From assembly GCA_019321725.1 (NCBI GenBank), contig CM033111.1:10602001-10666000 (forward strand): DNA of 64,000 nt, read 5' to 3'. How positions within the stretch are numbered: the stretch's first letter is position 1; each line of letters begins with the position of its first letter. Source of the DNA: Paulownia fortunei. Its lineage: Eukaryota > Streptophyta > Magnoliopsida > Lamiales > Paulowniaceae. Under the pieces are notes generated by a model. That model saw only the letters and a program-made list of their open reading frames with translations, did no database searches and was not told where the DNA came from. The position numbers and the translations under genes are program-made. Below are positions 24,730-36,330 of this stretch, piece by piece.

Positions 24730-26642
24730 TGGTTAGTTGTCGCAGGTCTGTCAAATTTAAACCTTACTCTTGAATAATTTTTCAACAAGTATAAAGTGAG
24801 TAAGAGTAGATCTCATGAGGATCAAGACTAACTGATTTACTATTAACTCACTAACTAAGAATTTTAGCTTCAAAATTTCTAACCTAAAACTAAAACTTCA
24901 ACAAGTAAACTCTAGAAATAAACGACAAATGGTTTGGGGAGGGTTGAATTGAGTAACTAAATCACAAAGATTAAAACTAATTAAAATGTAAAGTAATGAA
25001 AATCAAAACAAAAGGCAACAATCAATTAAAGTTGGTTGAGGTTTCCTTCGCCGCCACTAAATAATGGGTTGTAATTTCATATTAATATTATTAACAACTT
25101 GCCATTGAAATTATCAACCATAGATAATAACAAGCTCTATTACCCCAATATTTCCTTGGTTATTTGTTAGAAAGAACAAGCTCTCTACCAAATTCTCTAC
25201 CCACCAACTAGAACAAGCTCTCTACCTAATTTTCTATCCACCAAACAACCTAAAACAAGCTCTCTAGATTTAATTCAATGGATGCATTAAAATAAGAAAG
25301 ATAGATTAGTCTAAACAACAACCACACAAGCTCGAGTCATTTAACTTAGGTTGTGTTTTCCATTGAAATTAACAAAAATATCTCATAATTATTAATTCAC
25401 GATTTACTACACATGATTAGAAATTCAATATAATTACGGATCTAAAATTTCTAATCTAGTTATAGGAAGTTCTCAAACCCAATTTGGTTGCGCACCCAAA
25501 CAAAGTAAGAAAATACCTATAAGACATTAAGCATAGAAAAATATAAACAACTTCAATTCGAAAGTTGGTCAATAATATCAAACATTTAATTACAAGAATC
25601 CATGTCTAGGGCTTTGAAATTACCCTTAACCAAGAAGGAAGTTTAGCCTAGCATGATAAAAAATGATAAGAAAAATTAAAATTAATAACATTGGGAGTTA
25701 GAGAAACTTATTGGTTGAAGAAGATAGTTGAGGTTGATAGTGAATTATAGATGTCTCCTCCTCCAAGCTTCTTCCACTTTGTCTTCCTTGATGTTCAAGA
25801 CCTAAAGATTATTTCCCAAATATGTGAATGAATTCTAGAGAATTATTCTCCCTTGGTTTAAGCCCATCTTTCCCTTTTAAAGGATGAATGACCCCTGAAA
25901 ACCTTCTACTTTTCATAGCTTATGTAAAAGAATCTTCAAAAGGAACCTGAAATTCTTCCAATTTTCTTGTCTTTTTACCATGTTTCCTCTCCTTTTTCTC
26001 CATGTTTTTAGGCCAAAATAAGTCCCCATATTCTATCCCCTTGGCACTGCAGCTGTAATTTCTGGGGCCACGGCGCCTAACATTCTGTCCTATTGGCGCT
26101 ATAGCTATGATCATTCTTTTTGTAAGCCATTTTGGAGAATTTTCTACTTTGAATTAGCCTCTTGTGTCTTCTACTTAATTATAGCTATGTATTTTAGATT
26201 TCAATAGAAACTTGAATCAACTCAATATGACTTATGTGGAGAGAGTTATGCTAAAAATACGAAGACTGTCATCTCTAGAAGTTTCAGTATATGTTTTCCT
26301 CTTTAATTAAATTTTCTTTTTAAAATCAATTGAACTAGGATAAGTTATCAACATCAAAGTTGTAGATCTATCACTTATATTTACAATGAGATAAGAATAA
26401 ATTCAATAGAGCTTTAGATCATAAAGTTATGCTCGAAATACAAAACTTGCCGCAGTAGCACCATTCCAATGAGATTTTGCCCAAAAATGCTTGTTTCAAC
26501 TTCTTTTTGGCTTATTTTTTATCTCTTGATCCCAAAACTCCTCTCATACACAAAAAAATAATAAAAATCTAATATTAACAAGAACAAAGCAAGGAAGACA
26601 TAGTGCAATTGTTACAAAATATATAAAAATATGCACTTATCA
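24730..26642 (-). mobile_element. Nested gypsy element, right LTR (5' LTR)
   Basis: From TGGTTAGTTGTCGCAGG to CACTTATCA (TG...CA, 1913 bp), matching the left LTR along its length. The PBS lies beside its left edge, so in native minus orientation this is the 5' LTR. The AGGAT duplication follows at 26643. Confidence 0.9.
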
Positions 26643-26647
26643 AGGAT
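26643..26647. repeat. Target site duplication, right copy (AGGAT)
   Basis: Second copy of AGGAT, at the right edge of the nested gypsy element. Confidence 0.85.
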
Positions 26648-27555
26648 CTTGAGGCATCCTAAAAATTATGGCTTTTGTTAGAGAACAATAAGGAGGATGT
26701 TCATTTGGATATCGATCCAATGTGCTATGATGATGTGATGTATGATATTGATTCGAGAAAATGAAAAGAATCCATACAGTCCAAATGGACTCTATGTACT
26801 CCAAAATAATTTGGACCTCAGTAGACCAACCAGAGGGAATTGTTTCTATTAGTTGCAAATGGGTCTAAAAATGAAAGATTGGAGTAGCTAGGGAGGTTGC
26901 GACCTATAAGGCTAGACTGGTTGAGAAGGATTACACTTAGAAGTAAGGAATTGACTATGAGGAGACCTTCTCACCAGTTGCGATGCTTAAGTCTATTTGC
27001 ATACTGCTAGCCATATCAATGATTATGATAACGAAATATGGTAAATTGATATGAAGATTATTTTTCTCAATGGAAACAATGTGGAAGAGATTCACAGAAG
27101 CAGCCAGAAGGTTTCATATCCAGAGGGAGTGAGTAAAATGTTTACAAACTCTAGAGATCTATTTATGGACTCAAGCAAGCTTCCCGAAGTTGGAACATCC
27201 GATTCGATAAGATAATCAAATCATTTTTTAAGAATCTAGATAAATCATGTGTGTACAAGGTTAGTTTTGGTCTTATACATTGATGACATCCTACTCATTA
27301 GGAATGATATAGGGATGTTGCACTCAATGAAGGTTTGGTTGTCTACACAGTTTTTCATGAAAATTTTGGGAGAAACATCCTTTGTATTTGGGATCAAGAT
27401 CTATAGAGATAGATCTAGAAGGTTCCTTGAATTGTCCCAATCCATGTACATAGATAAAGTGCTAAAGAGGTTTCTCTTTTGAAGTTTATGTCCCTAAAGA
27501 CTCTATAGGAACGAGAAAAAAATGAAAAGATAATTCGCATACCTTTGTAATCTCA
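26648..27555 (+). pseudogene. Copia reverse transcriptase remnant
   Basis: Continues the copia pol after the gypsy insertion. It holds, in shifting frames, a PKNYGF-like start, KWTLCTP, YEETFSPVAMLKSI-like text (about 26950-27000) and an open stretch at 27249-27482. That stretch has the active site LYIDDILLIRND (YVDD class, both Asp present) and LSQSMYIDKVLKRF. The coding similarity ends near 27555, where LTR-like sequence takes over, so the rest of RT and RNase H is missing here. Many stops and frameshifts are present. Confidence 0.8.
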
Positions 27556-27720
27556 TATTTTACATGGTGCACTTTGATTTATTCTTTGATTGAAAGTCAT
27601 CAAAAAGGGGGTGTTTTGGGCGCATCATCTTTGTTTGTGGAAATTAATGAGTGGTAAATAAAGAATCCATCACCTATCTTATAGTAGATGAATCTCCCTA
27701 TTAAGTTTAGGGTATGGATT
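27556..27720 (+). mobile_element. Copia LTR fragment (copy C)
   Basis: Matches internal LTR sequence at 41740-41870 and 45830-45960, with the common block TG.ACTTTGATTTATTC and GAGTGGT.AATAAAG. It is joined directly to truncated RT, which implies a deletion. Confidence 0.5.
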
Positions 27721-28479
27721 ATTAGTTGAAACCCTAATTAACTTAATAACTATGTTCTCATTTCTAGTCATATTGACTTATGATAAATTATTAGAAAACC
27801 CTTATCTAATATTCATCCTACTTTGGCCAATGACTTTTGAGTCAAGGATTGTGCAATACATAGAAGGTTCACCTATTCTGCCAGATAGGTGATGGATCTT
27901 TTGTTGGCCACTCATTAATCTCCATTCACAAAGATCATACACCCAACATGAACCCTTTGTAATTGTCATTCAATTAGAAATACATTAAAGTGCATGATGT
28001 CGTGCACAAGATTACAATGTTGCCTCAAATCAAAGGACTAATTCATGGACTATCGTAAATAGAAAATTCTCATTCGATGAACAATGTTTCCAATTGAGAA
28101 TTTCCCATGAGCCTATTCAGTATATTCATTCCAACAAACACCCACATATATGCATTAGCATTACCACGCCAATGCCTATAAAATGAGACATCTTCATTTT
28201 GAGCATGTATCATATGTATATCTTTATAGGCTTATCGATGTCCCATCTTAATGAACCTTTGACACAAAATTAATTTAAGATCAAAGCTATAAAGGTACAT
28301 TCAATGATCGCCATCATAGGAACGACCATTTCGGTAGTTATATATGGTCTAGAGACTTTATCTAATTGCATAAATACAATTATAGATAATGAATTGCCAA
28401 TTTATATTTGAATAAGATTACCTATTCGCTAGAGTACAAAAGTGATCAATAATTGACACGTCGGATACTATTCTAGCAA
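27721..28479 (-). mobile_element. Copia LTR, minus orientation (copy D)
   Basis: Reverse orientation relative to copy E. In native sense it starts TTGCTAGAATAGTATCCGAC, next to a polypurine tract at 28480-28497, so it is a 3' LTR. It contains inverted matches to 45386-46060 such as the ATTGACACGTCGGA block. Confidence 0.6.
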
Positions 28480-28860
28480 TCTCCCACTTTGCCTAGAGCT
28501 AGTATCTTAGGCCCATCTTCCTAAGATGTCATTTGAATACTATTTTCCCTTTGGGGTGTACTTAGTGGACCTGCTATATTTTCTATCGAGGAGGCAACTC
28601 TTTTCTCTATTAAGTCATCCCTGACAATTATTACTCAAATCAAATGGCTTCACCTCATTATGTGCTTGGATCTATGATGAGATGATACCATTTGATTCGA
28701 GTAATCATCGTTAGAGCTAACTTGATAGTGGAAAGAGTTTCCTTGATAGAAAACATAACAATTCCATTGAGTAGACCCCTAGGGCAAATAGTATTCAAAT
28801 GATATCTTAGGAAGATAAGCCTAATATATTGAGTAATTGGCTCTAGGGCAAGTGGGAGAA
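28480..28860. repeat. Inverted repeat of copia RNase H tails
   Basis: Two copies of the copia pol 3' end face each other around a centre near 28672. The right arm (plus) reads YHLIRVIIVRANLIVERVSL and ends with the polypurine tract GGGCAAGTGGGAGA at 28846. The left arm (minus) is its diverged mirror, ending in CAAAGTGGGAGAT. Each arm is about 180 bases. LTRs flank both sides in opposite orientation. Confidence 0.65.
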
Positions 28861-29864
28861 TGATATAGTAGTGCCTAACGTACCAATTAATGGTTGCTTC
28901 TATACTCTAGCAAATAGACAAACTTATTTGAAATATATTAACAAATTAGTAATTCTTTATCTTTAGTTGCATTTAAGTAATTAGATTTAGTCCCTAGACC
29001 ATACATAGCTATAAAGATGGTTGTGCATATAATGGCAATCATGGAATATACCTTTATGGCTTTGGTCATAAATTAGTTCTGAGTTGAGGGTTCATTAAGA
29101 TGGGACATCGAAAAGCTCAAAGACTTGTGCACATGATGCATACTAAAATAAAATATGTCTTGTTCCATAAACATCGGTATGGTAATACTAGTACTCATGT
29201 GCGGGTACTTATTGGGATAAGAGTACATCGAGCAGGCCCATGGGAAATTCTCAATTGAAAATATTGTTCATCAAACAAGAATTTTCTAGTTATAATAATG
29301 CATTAATTAGTCCTTTGACTTAAGGTACCATGATAACCTTGTGCATGACATCATGCACTTTGATCTATTTCAAATAAGATTATCTATTTCCTAAATTATA
29401 GAAGTGATCATTAATTAGCATATCGGGCATTACTCTAACATTATGCTTATTAATAATTAGCCCTCTCTCTCACACAAACATAAGAAAATTATTTCTTACA
29501 AACATCTTAGGTAGGAATCACTTAATACAAGCTTATTAGCATAGGCTTTATTGCGAGTGGGCATCCAAGGGATGGATACACATTTTTGGGGGTCTTAGCG
29601 AATTCAACTGAATTACAGGGTTTCTGGAATTGAAGTGTTCATGAAAGCCAATAACCTGAGTCATTTCATCATCCTCTTCATCAAATAAAAGTTTCAGGTA
29701 TAATTTGATTAAAGCTTAAAATTTATTTTTGGGTATCAATTTATTTTTATGCATAACTGATAAAACGCATCGAACATGGGACACACAAATTATGTATGTG
29801 ATGCATGGTTTAAATTTTTTATTTTCAATTGCGTTCGGGGTCCTGTGGTTTTGCAAATCTAATA
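28861..29864 (+). mobile_element. Copia 3' LTR, internally shortened (copy E)
   Basis: Starts TGATATAGTAGTGCC after the polypurine tract and ends GTTTTGCAAATCTAATA, matching the copy B end. At about 1.0 kb it is half the length of the complete copy at 38080, and the TTAATTAA-rich block is missing. It is followed by gypsy gag sequence. Confidence 0.65.
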
Positions 29865-29865
29865 C

Positions 29866-30545
29866 CCATATCTTAATTTTGAATAATCATTCCATCCCTC
29901 ATTATGTTGAAATAAGGATCATATATCTGCCTTAGTTGCCCTAAAAAACCACAAACTTCATTTGCTTGCTCGATGGAGCCTTCTTGGATGGATGGGCACA
30001 TATCAGTAAGATGCCCTACCGTGCAATAAAATCCACATACCTTAACTTGTTGCTTGATACCATTTGTTACACTAAAGAGGTCAGATATTAGATCTTTTGT
30101 TCAAGAAGAGATGTATTGACATCACTGACACTCTTAGGTGGTTGTGGTAGATCATTGCAAGTTACAAATTATTGAGAAATTGCAACTGTGTTTGTCAGAT
30201 TCCTTGCTACATCAGACATTTTATCAGCTATGGCTCATCCACTTGCAGCATCGATCATGCTTCTTTCCATTAACATAAGTCCCTAATAGAAATATAGGAT
30301 AAGAATTTGATCAGTAATTTGATAGTGAGGGCAACTAGTAGATAATTTCTTGAACCTTTCCCAGTACTCATAGAGAGACTCCCTATTGTATTGCCAAATT
30401 CCACATATTTTCTTTTGAATGCTCCCGACTTTGGATGAGGAAAAATATCTCTCTAGAAATTTTATTTGCATCTTGACTCATTAATTAATAACCAAACACT
30501 CTACGACTTAACAAGTAAACTCAAAGATAAATTGGAGTTTTTTGA
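29866..30545 (-). pseudogene. Gypsy gag fragment (minus strand)
   Basis: Homologous to the gag of the nested gypsy element at about 23500-24110. The minus strand gives FLERYFSSSKVGSIQKKICG and ESLYEYWERFKKLSTSCPH (30471-30283), the retrotransposon gag domain, followed by zinc-knuckle-region text. It lacks both ends and is bordered by copia LTR on the left and a plus-strand gypsy LTR on the right. Confidence 0.7.
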
Positions 30546-30547
30546 GT

Positions 30548-31991
30548 TGATAAGCTCATAATTTGATATGTTTTTATACCCTTCATGTCACAACTTGGTG
30601 CATATTTCTACACAGTAAATGGATGGTTGCACTTAGTTTTTGATAAATAATATGCAAGAGAGATGTGGAAAAGAATGATTGAATAAAAGAAAGTGTTGGA
30701 AAATAGGACAAAATTTCCATGTCGCGAGACCAACTTTTTATGTCATGACACTAATTTTTATGTTGTAGAGCATATCGTAAATTTTTCCAACAAGTTTTTC
30801 ATGTCACGACACTATTATTCTTGTCGCGACTACACTTTTCCATTTTGCGATGCCATTAGATAACAATAGGCCAAAAGTAAACATAAGATTTTGTGCTGCA
30901 GCCTAAGAATTTTGCTCCACGGCACCATTTTGGAAAAAAAATTCATCAAGATAAGGGGAGCACCAATTCACGAATTTGGTAGATTTTTTTAACAATTTGT
31001 GAGAAATAAAAGATAAGGGGAGCACATTCTAGAGATAGTCATGGAGAGCAAAAAAAAGGAGAAAAATAAGGTTTTCAAGGCCAAGAAAAGAGGATTCAAA
31101 TATAGAATTGCAGTATAGAAGAAATCAAAAGTTTAACCACTTGGGTCTTCTTTAATTGTTTGGTTTTAGGTTCAATTTTCCTTATAATTATCGTTTAGGT
31201 GTAGAGAAATTATTGAAGAGCCCATGATGTATTCTTACATATTGTGTTTGATTTATTTCACTATGAACTAACTTTTTTTAGTTGAGGCTTGGGGAGCCAA
31301 CCCATGAATTTATGATTTCATATTTAGCTATGGTTTGAAGTTTATTAAATTTATGAGAAATATGTGTAATGTGCTTAATGCTTTTTAAAGTTTGACCAAC
31401 TTTAAATTGATTTGTTTTGTTGTAATTGAGACTGAGAGGTAGTGTAGTAACGAGTGCTCTAGTAATATATACCATGGACTAACTGAATATAGAGATATAT
31501 GAATTGGTACATGCGATAGCCATAGGCATAATTTTATTGTGTTGGAAGCTAGTGGACTTCATAATTTGTTAATGAACTTTTAATTGAATAAATCTACAAA
31601 GAGATATAGTAGGTTGCTAGATAAGAGTAGAATCAATATATCATGATAAAGAATATTGAGCATAATAGAAAATTTTGTTGTCGTACAAATTAAATGAATC
31701 TCTAACCATAATGAGCAAGAATTTGCATTGAAGTAGGTTGGTGAACTAATAACCTTGACCTCTTTCTCATTGTCATTGGCACTGTATGATTTTTGCTTTT
31801 GAAATTCTCCCTAGTTTATTTTAGTTTAGTTTTATTCATGTCTACATCTTTTCGACTGGCTAGATAAAGTTAAAATTTTCTATTTTTAGTACTTGTTCAC
31901 ACAATCCCTTATACGACAACCCTCACATCTCACACTTTATTACTTGTGACTAGTGTACTTGATAATCAAGCATTGCACTGCACGCGCATCA
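30548..31991 (+). mobile_element. Plus-strand gypsy element, 5' LTR
   Basis: Begins TGATAAGCTCATAATTTG, the same start type as the other gypsy LTRs in native sense, and ends CACGCGCATCA. It is followed by AGTTTTTGGCTTTGTTATCGGG, a diverged tRNA-Asp-type PBS. The LTR contains repeats of TGTCGCGAC-like words at 30720-30840. No clear matching 3' LTR was found. Confidence 0.6.
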
Positions 31992-31992
31992 A

Positions 31993-32014
31993 GTTTTTGG
32001 CTTTGTTATCGGGA
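31993..32014 (+). other. Decayed gypsy primer-binding site
   Basis: TTTTTGGCTTTGTTATCGGG corresponds to TTTTTGGCGCCGTTGCCGGGG with a few changes. It lies directly after the 5' LTR. Confidence 0.55.
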
Positions 32015-32329
32015 TTATGCCTTCATAATATTGAAGTCTAATCTTTCTAGCTTTAGTTAGCCCTTATTTTTTCCTTTATTCTATTCTAGTTTATTTTTAT
32101 TTCTTTTGTTTGTTTTGCTATTGCACATTAGTGCATGACCTGTTTGAGTTGCTAAGAAATTGTACCTTACAATCTTCAAATCTAGAGAACATTTCGTGTG
32201 TTGATCAAAAAAGTGAAAAAAAAGAATGGAAAATAATGAGCAAGATGCGAACTATGATTCTCTGTTGTATATGTTAAGCCTTCCATCATGGGAACTGCTT
32301 TAACAATTAGGAGGATAGCAATTCAAGCC

Positions 32330-33300
32330 AACACCTTTGAGATCAAACCATCTATCATCTAGATAATTCAAACGTCAGTCCAATTTGGTAGGTTGCCTAG
32401 TGATGCTCCAAATGCTCAAATCACGAATTTTCTCAAAATTTATGACATTCAAAGCACAATGGTGTGACGAAGGATCCTATTCGGGTAAGACTCTTCACTT
32501 TCTCCTTGAGAGACAAGATGAAGTGTTGGTTAAACTCGCTGCCTGCAGAAATAATTACAACTTGGGATGCTATGGCCTAACATTATATGGCTAAGTATTT
32601 TCCTCTTTCTAAAACTACTGAATGTGTAATGACATCTCTGCTTTTATACAATTTGAGATTGAGTCATTATATGAGCCTTGAGAGAGGTTTAAGGACATGC
32701 CTAGGAAGTGCCCACACCATGATTTATTTACTTGTTTGCAGGTATAAACATTTTATAATAGTTTATCTCTAGCTAATTGTACCATGATTGATGCAGCTAT
32801 AGGAGGAACCAGTATGAGAAAAACACCGGAGGAAGCTTATGAATGAGCCATTAGAGGAGATGGCTTTGAATAGCTATTAACGATGGTCTGATCGAACTAC
32901 TCCCAAAAGAAATGTAGACACATGTATAACCCAAATTGAAGCACTTAATAGGAAGATTGACAACATGAGTACTTCTGCCATGCATGCAAAGCGTCATCTA
33001 CGAGTTGTGTGGAGAAAGACACCATAGCATGGATTTTCATGTAGATAATTCTTTTTCCTAATCATCTGAGCAAGCTAATTTTATTAGTAACTGCCATAGG
33101 CAGCAGCATGATCTTTACTCTAATACGTATAATACTGGTTAGTGAAATCATCTTAACTTTTCATGGAGCAATCAAAATTATCATAACATGGTGAAGCCAC
33201 CACTTCTAGGATCTTTATGTCAAGATAAGAAGTTTAAATTGGAAAAACTGACGATGAAATTCCTATGTACGGCCGAAAGTTGATTCTATGATCAAGAGGC
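32330..33300 (+). pseudogene. Plus-strand gypsy gag remnant
   Basis: Across several frames the plus strand shows LPSDAPNAQITNFLKIYD, FIQFEIESLYE.WERFK, KCPHHDLF, TMIDAAIGGTSMRKTPEEAYE and a zinc-knuckle-like YELCGERHHSMDFH, near 33000. The text NHLNFSWSNQNYHN follows. This is the Athila/Tat gag in its normal order. Multiple stops and frameshifts make it non-functional. Compared with the nested element's gag it is a distinct, more distant lineage. Confidence 0.7.
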
Positions 33301-33435
33301 TTCTATATGAAATTTTGAGATCCAAGTAGGACGGTTGGCAAACATGATCTCTGGGAGAGCTCAATAAATATTGCCTAGTGACATAGAGAAGAATCCAAAT
33401 GAGTAAGTCAATGCAATTTCATTGCAAAGTGTCAA

Positions 33436-34120
33436 GTGGCAAAGAGGTTAGGAGTAAAGAAAAAAAACGAGGTGCCTAGCACAGAGTTGGATAATCTAAT
33501 TGCCCTAGTGGTTAAACTCCAAGCAATAAGTGTCTATCCTCATTTTTCTCTTGCTTTGAAGAAACATAAGTTGGATAAGCAATTGGCAAAAAAATTTAGA
33601 TGTTTTCAAAATGTTGCATATTAACATTTCTTTTGTAGATACCTTACTTCAATTGCCTAGATATGCAAAGTTTTTGAAGAAGATCTTATCCAACAAGAGG
33701 AAACTAGATGAACATAAGCCAGGGAACCTGACTGAAGAATGCTCTGTTCAAAATAAGTTGCCACCAAAACATAAGGACCCAGGAAGTTTCTCTATTCCTT
33801 ATAATATTTGTTCACTTTTTTTCTCTAAAGTCTTATGTGATCTAGAAGATAGCATTAATCTTATTTCTATGTCAGTTTTTAGGAAACTCAAACTTGGAGA
33901 GATAAAGCCTACCATGGTATCTCTAAAGCTAGCAAACAAATCCATAAAGTATCCCACAAGATATCATAGATGATGTTCTAAATAAGGCAGACAAATTTAA
34001 ATTCCCTATTGATTTTCTTGTTTTGGATATGGAGAATGATGTTGAGATGCCTCTCATTCTAGATAGACCATTCTTAGCCATGGAGAAGGCTTTGATAAAT
34101 GTTTAGCTATGAAAGTTTAT
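33436..34120 (+). pseudogene. Plus-strand gypsy protease remnant
   Basis: The open frame 33611-33973 has PRYAKFLKKILSNKRKL, NKLPPKHKDPGSFSIPY and the retropepsin motif LCDLEDSINLISMSVFRKL. The normal motif is DLGASINLMP, so Gly-Ala next to the catalytic Asp is Glu-Asp. After a frameshift, FPIDFLVLDME and ILDRPFLAMEKALI (about 34005-34095) complete the protease fold (normally ILGRPFLA). Confidence 0.75.
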
Positions 34121-34124
34121 ACTT

Positions 34125-34352
34125 ATGGTGGAAGATGAACAAGTGATTTCTAATGAATTTAGATTAATGAAACCTCACGATGAAGATTATACTTGTTTTT
34201 ATATAGATGCTTTTGATCCATTGACTCTTAAGTGCTTTCAAGATTGCACAATTGAATTGTCTAAGCCCTTGGTCTGGCCACAAAAGAGATTGGATCTAAT
34301 CATGCAAAATATGGTGCAAGTCGAAGGAATCACACCTCTTGATACAGTATGA
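34125..34352 (+). pseudogene. Segment after gypsy protease; pol absent
   Basis: A 75-codon open frame (EDEQVISNEFRLMKPHDED ... PLDTV) continues the usual text after the protease. Instead of RT it then runs into non-coding sequence, so RT, RNase H and integrase are missing. This points to an internal deletion or a non-autonomous derivative. Confidence 0.55.
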
Positions 34353-35844
34353 TCAATGGACACTAACTCGAGAACCTCTAGTTGGGATAAGACATCAAGC
34401 GTCAGAAGTCTCTCATCACACCTGCCAACCCTAAGTAGAGAAGATAGAATTAATCTAATGACTATAACTTAGAAATACTTTCTTTCCTTTCTTTGTTTTT
34501 GGATATTTTCTTAGTCATAGTATGTTGCATCTTCATGTTATAGGTTTAGGTATGTTGGTCTTTCTTTTGCTTACTAGTTATCTTATCGTTGTAGTTTCTT
34601 TTCCATATTTCCTCTTCTTGTGTTGCTTGTAGTACTAAAATTCTTGAACGCATTCGGAACTCTAGTTTCTCCAAGGACTTATGATTTTCTGCACATGCCA
34701 AGAAGTTTTATTTCTTCATTCACCAAGAACTTTTCTTTCCCCTCTGCTCTTTTTGTTTCAACATTGAGGACAATGTTGCATTAAACATTTAGGGGTGGGA
34801 AATTTGATCAAATTTTTTATTTTTGGTGATAAGTTGTGAAATGTTATGTAATCTCTATGATTGATTGATAAAGTCTAAGAGCAAATGTGCTTTGAATTGT
34901 CAAACTTCATTAGGTTCTTGTTTAAGATTGTTTGAATTATCTTGATAACCAATAACCTATGATGAATTTTTGATTGATATTGTATATGGTCTAGTGAGAA
35001 TGAAGATTGCTAGTCTTGTAACACTATGATTCTTATGTTTATTTGGTATTTATCATAAATGATGAATTTCCATTAAGCATATTATGTCAAGATCTTGTGA
35101 ATTGTATACAGCTTGGTGAAAGATTTTATATCCAATGATATATTTTGATTAATATAAGGTATTCTAGAACTTATTTGATTATCTTTTAAGGCAAAATCTA
35201 TGAATCGTTTGTGCCTTTCAAGCCTAACACTCTAACATCATTGTCATTAGCTACCTCTTTAGGTCTTTTTCAAATATATGGTTTGTTTTTTTAACTCATT
35301 ATACCTATCCTTGTTAACCCTCAAGAGAGCTTAATGTGATATCTATGTGCACAATGTGTGTAAGGGGATCGTGTGAAAACATTTTGGGCTTGAAATTCAA
35401 GCATTTAGGTGTATGACATGGAAGAGTTTCGAAAGAAGTCATCACAACCTACAGAGATCAAAACAAAATAAGTTTGGGGTTGTGAAAGAAAAAATATCAA
35501 AAAAAAACTTGGGATTCAAAAAAATGAGAAAAAAAAGAAGAAAATAAAAGAAATGAAAAAGAAAGAGAAGAAAGATTTGAACCCAAAGAAAATGAAAACA
35601 AATATATAAAGTGGAGAAAAAATAGAGTATTATTATACATGCAACATGTTGAGATCTCTTGCTTTGTAATTATCTTTGTCCTTTCTTTGTTAGCTAATAC
35701 CTAGACCTTACATTACAAGCTTAATAATGTCCTATTGATCTAAGTTTGTGAAGTTGTCTACATAAGTGGAGATAGAATATGAAAAGAAAGCCCATGATAT
35801 CTTTGTCCTTTCTTTGTTAGCTAATACCTAGACCTTACATTACA
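34353..35844 (+). mobile_element. Gypsy 3' noncoding region
   Basis: Includes ACATTGAGGACAATGTTGCAT and TTTAGGGGTGGGAAATTTG (34760-34805), the polypurine-like block typical after the coding region in Athila/Tat elements. An A-rich stretch follows (35480-35630). No 3' LTR is recognisable. A 53-bp direct repeat lies at 35671-35723 and 35798-35850. Confidence 0.5.
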
Positions 35845-35850
35845 AGCTTA
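35671..35850. repeat. 53-bp direct repeat, two copies
   Basis: The 53 bases at 35671-35723 recur without visible change at 35798-35850 (period 127). The second copy ends at the junction with the minus-strand copia gag. This may be a copied filler from break repair. Confidence 0.85.
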
Positions 35851-36330
35851 TTATCATAATGACTCCAAAGGATGTTAGCCTTTCGATGAGGCCTATCATC
35901 TTCAGTCTATGTGCATGAACCGATGACCACTCAGCCATACGGCATCTGAAAAGCTTCTTCTAAACTTGATATCTTTCATGCCTAGTGTGCTCACCAGACA
36001 ACTCTTATATATGAAGGGGGATCTTGGTAGCATGTGTCATCCCCTCGTGCTATTCTGCAGCTCCTTCTAATAGATGCTAACATGTATACCATCTAGCTTA
36101 CACGTTATTATCAACTTGCTTGCGATTCTCAACAAGCTCCTCATTTGTGGCATCTATTGGAGGATCCAATAGCGGCATGACATGGAAGACATAAGCCCTC
36201 TTTTTAGATTCCAAGATAATCCAAAGGTTCCTCAGCCAGTCAACAAAATTGGGACATGTGAGTTTATTTTTTGTCTAAGATAGATGCAAGTGGATTTTTA
36301 GCTATTATTCTATAAAAACAAATAAAGCAA
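35845..36330 (-). pseudogene. Copia gag fragment (minus strand)
   Basis: Homologous to the start of the plus-strand copia gag at 12051-12500. The minus strand gives the AKNPLASILD-type start, PNFVDWLRNLWI, then MLASI and GLIERLTSFGVIM near 35855. Frames are broken. The rest of gag and all of pol are missing to the left. Confidence 0.65.

Larger units (their letters stand above)
15481..26642 (-). mobile_element. Full-length nested Ty3-gypsy element (Athila/Tat type)
   Basis: This 11.2-kb element has both LTRs, PBS, gag, protease, RT-RNase H, integrase, polypurine tract and a 5-bp target duplication. The domain order (integrase after RT) shows Ty3-gypsy. The tRNA-Asp PBS and the long post-pol region suggest Athila/Tat. 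It lies inside a plus-strand copia element: the copia text before 15480 continues after 26647. Every coding part is broken, so it is immobile now. Confidence 0.88.
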
